From Bacteroidales bacterium H10 (GTDB lineage: Bacteria > Bacteroidota > Bacteroidia > Bacteroidales > Muribaculaceae): 7,679 nt of DNA. Shown piece by piece: positions 7,142 to 7,679 of the stretch (position 1 is the first letter of the stretch; each line of letters starts with the position of its first letter). The notes beneath the pieces were generated by a model. It searched no databases. It saw only the letters and a program-made list of their open reading frames with translations, and was not told the origin of the DNA. The translations under genes and the position numbers were made by a program. The stretch lies in NCBI GenBank assembly GCA_001701295.1, contig DAAV01000040.1, positions 4,922 through 12,600 of the forward strand, in the 5' to 3' direction.

Positions 7142-7679
7142 TCATTTCAGATATTCCATAAGTTCGGCAGGTGTCATCCGGGCCGCTTCCGATGCCGGCA
7201 CAGCAAGATTACGGAATGCCGTTACTCTCGCCCCTGGAATTATTGCAGCCTTTATCTCTTCCTGTGAAGGAACTGATTTAAGGGCGCGATACTCATCGAA
7301 TGTCCATTTTGTAAAGACGGACCCTTCGCCTATACCCTGACGGTTGAGCCACCAGCCGTCACCGATCTCCGTAGGGACGGAAGCCGCCGAGAGATCAGAG
7401 GGGGCCGGATAGTACAGCAGTCTGCCATCCGCGCCTAATGTCACGGCCACATGATCGGCATAGTCACCGCTCATCTTGAAGGCGGTGGCTTTCAGGACCC
7501 GATACTGGGGTTTGGAACCGATCTCATTCTGTTCTATCTTCACAGGTTCCGGAACTGCTCCGTCATTAGTGTTATCACGGGTTGTTGTTGTGGTGGTGGT
7601 TGTTGTAGTAGTCACAGTGACAGTATTTGATTTAGGCGAACAGGCGCCAAGCAGAGCCATAGCAGGCAGAATATAAAAT
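7142..7679 (-). CDS. Uncharacterised lipoprotein with poly-Thr linker (start beyond window edge)
   Basis: I do not recognise the family. The first ATG in view (complement of 7658-7660) gives 172 residues, but the frame stays open upstream to the edge and reads FYILPA before MALLGAC. This is the hydrophobic core of a lipoprotein signal, so the true start lies outside the window. The lipobox is L-G-A-C, with the Cys at residue 7 counting from that Met. After it comes a linker containing TVTV and eleven consecutive Thr (17-27), then a small domain of about 120 residues with a conserved-looking core, GDGWWLNRQGIG (100-111) and VFTKWTFDEYRAL (115-127), and a C-terminal MTPAELMEYLK. It would be lipid-anchored and displayed on a flexible tether. 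The thioesterase gene follows on the same strand. Its function is unknown. Confidence 0.7.
   Translation of the reverse strand, partial: FYILPAMALLGACSPKSNTVTVTTTTTTTTTTTRDNTNDGAVPEPVKIEQNEIGSKPQYRVLKATAFKMSGDYADHVAVTLGADGRLLYYPAPSDLSAASVPTEIGDGWWLNRQGIGEGSVFTKWTFDEYRALKSVPSQEEIKAAIIPGARVTAFRNLAVPASEAARMTPAELMEYLK
7580..7612 (-). repeat. Run of eleven Thr codons in the lipoprotein linker
   Basis: Eleven ACN codons in a row, written with a mix of ACT, ACA and ACC. The mixed codons argue that the Thr run is kept at protein level rather than being a recent simple trinucleotide expansion, though short ACC and ACA sub-runs could still slip. It follows the acylated Cys and probably forms an extended tether; glycosylation is possible but not shown. 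Confidence 0.7.

Noticed and set aside
7580..7618. GTT/GTG-rich tract as a CRISPR or microsatellite array
   Set aside because: It has no repeat-spacer structure. It is explained by consecutive Thr codons in the lipoprotein linker.
7658..7660. The ATG giving MALLGACSPK as the true start of the lipoprotein
   Set aside because: The frame is open upstream to the edge and supplies the missing hydrophobic residues of the signal peptide (FYILPA), so this Met is internal.

Overview
The window looks like chromosomal DNA from a gut Bacteroidales bacterium, plausibly of the Muribaculaceae type. The grounds are a formyl-CoA transferase very close to the oxalate-degrading enzyme, a plant-type (FatA/FatB-like) acyl-ACP thioesterase as found in Bacteroidota, lipoprotein signals, weak or absent Shine-Dalgarno sequences, and AT-rich spacers between coding regions of roughly balanced GC. 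The taxonomic call is inference; no rRNA or other marker gene is present.

Layout. Positions 1-459 (minus) hold the N-terminal third of formyl-CoA:oxalate CoA-transferase (frc), cut by the window edge. A spacer of about 180 bp (460-638) separates it from a divergent three-gene plus-strand operon (639-6358) that encodes a complete tripartite RND efflux pump: a TolC/OprM-type outer-membrane channel, a periplasmic adaptor lipoprotein and an AcrB-type (HAE-1) inner-membrane transporter. The genes are 36 and 20 nt apart, and the channel gene comes first rather than last. The transporter gene overlaps tail-to-tail by 82 bp with a minus-strand acyl-ACP thioesterase gene (6277-7059). An 82-nt spacer with a perfect 13-bp inverted repeat follows, then a minus-strand gene for an uncharacterised lipoprotein (7142 to the right edge), whose true start lies outside the window.

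How the genes work together. The three pump genes should form one envelope-spanning complex driven by the proton gradient; all proton-relay residues are present. The other genes have no obvious link to the pump. Frc belongs to oxalate catabolism (with oxalyl-CoA decarboxylase, not in view). The thioesterase releases fatty acids from ACP and may be co-transcribed with the lipoprotein gene.

I found no convincing new system. The points most worth a second look are the inverted repeat with competing pairings just before the thioesterase start, a Tyr at the usual catalytic Asn position of the thioesterase, the loss of most aromatic residues of the AcrB deep binding pocket in the transporter, and the start-codon/lipidation ambiguity of the channel protein.
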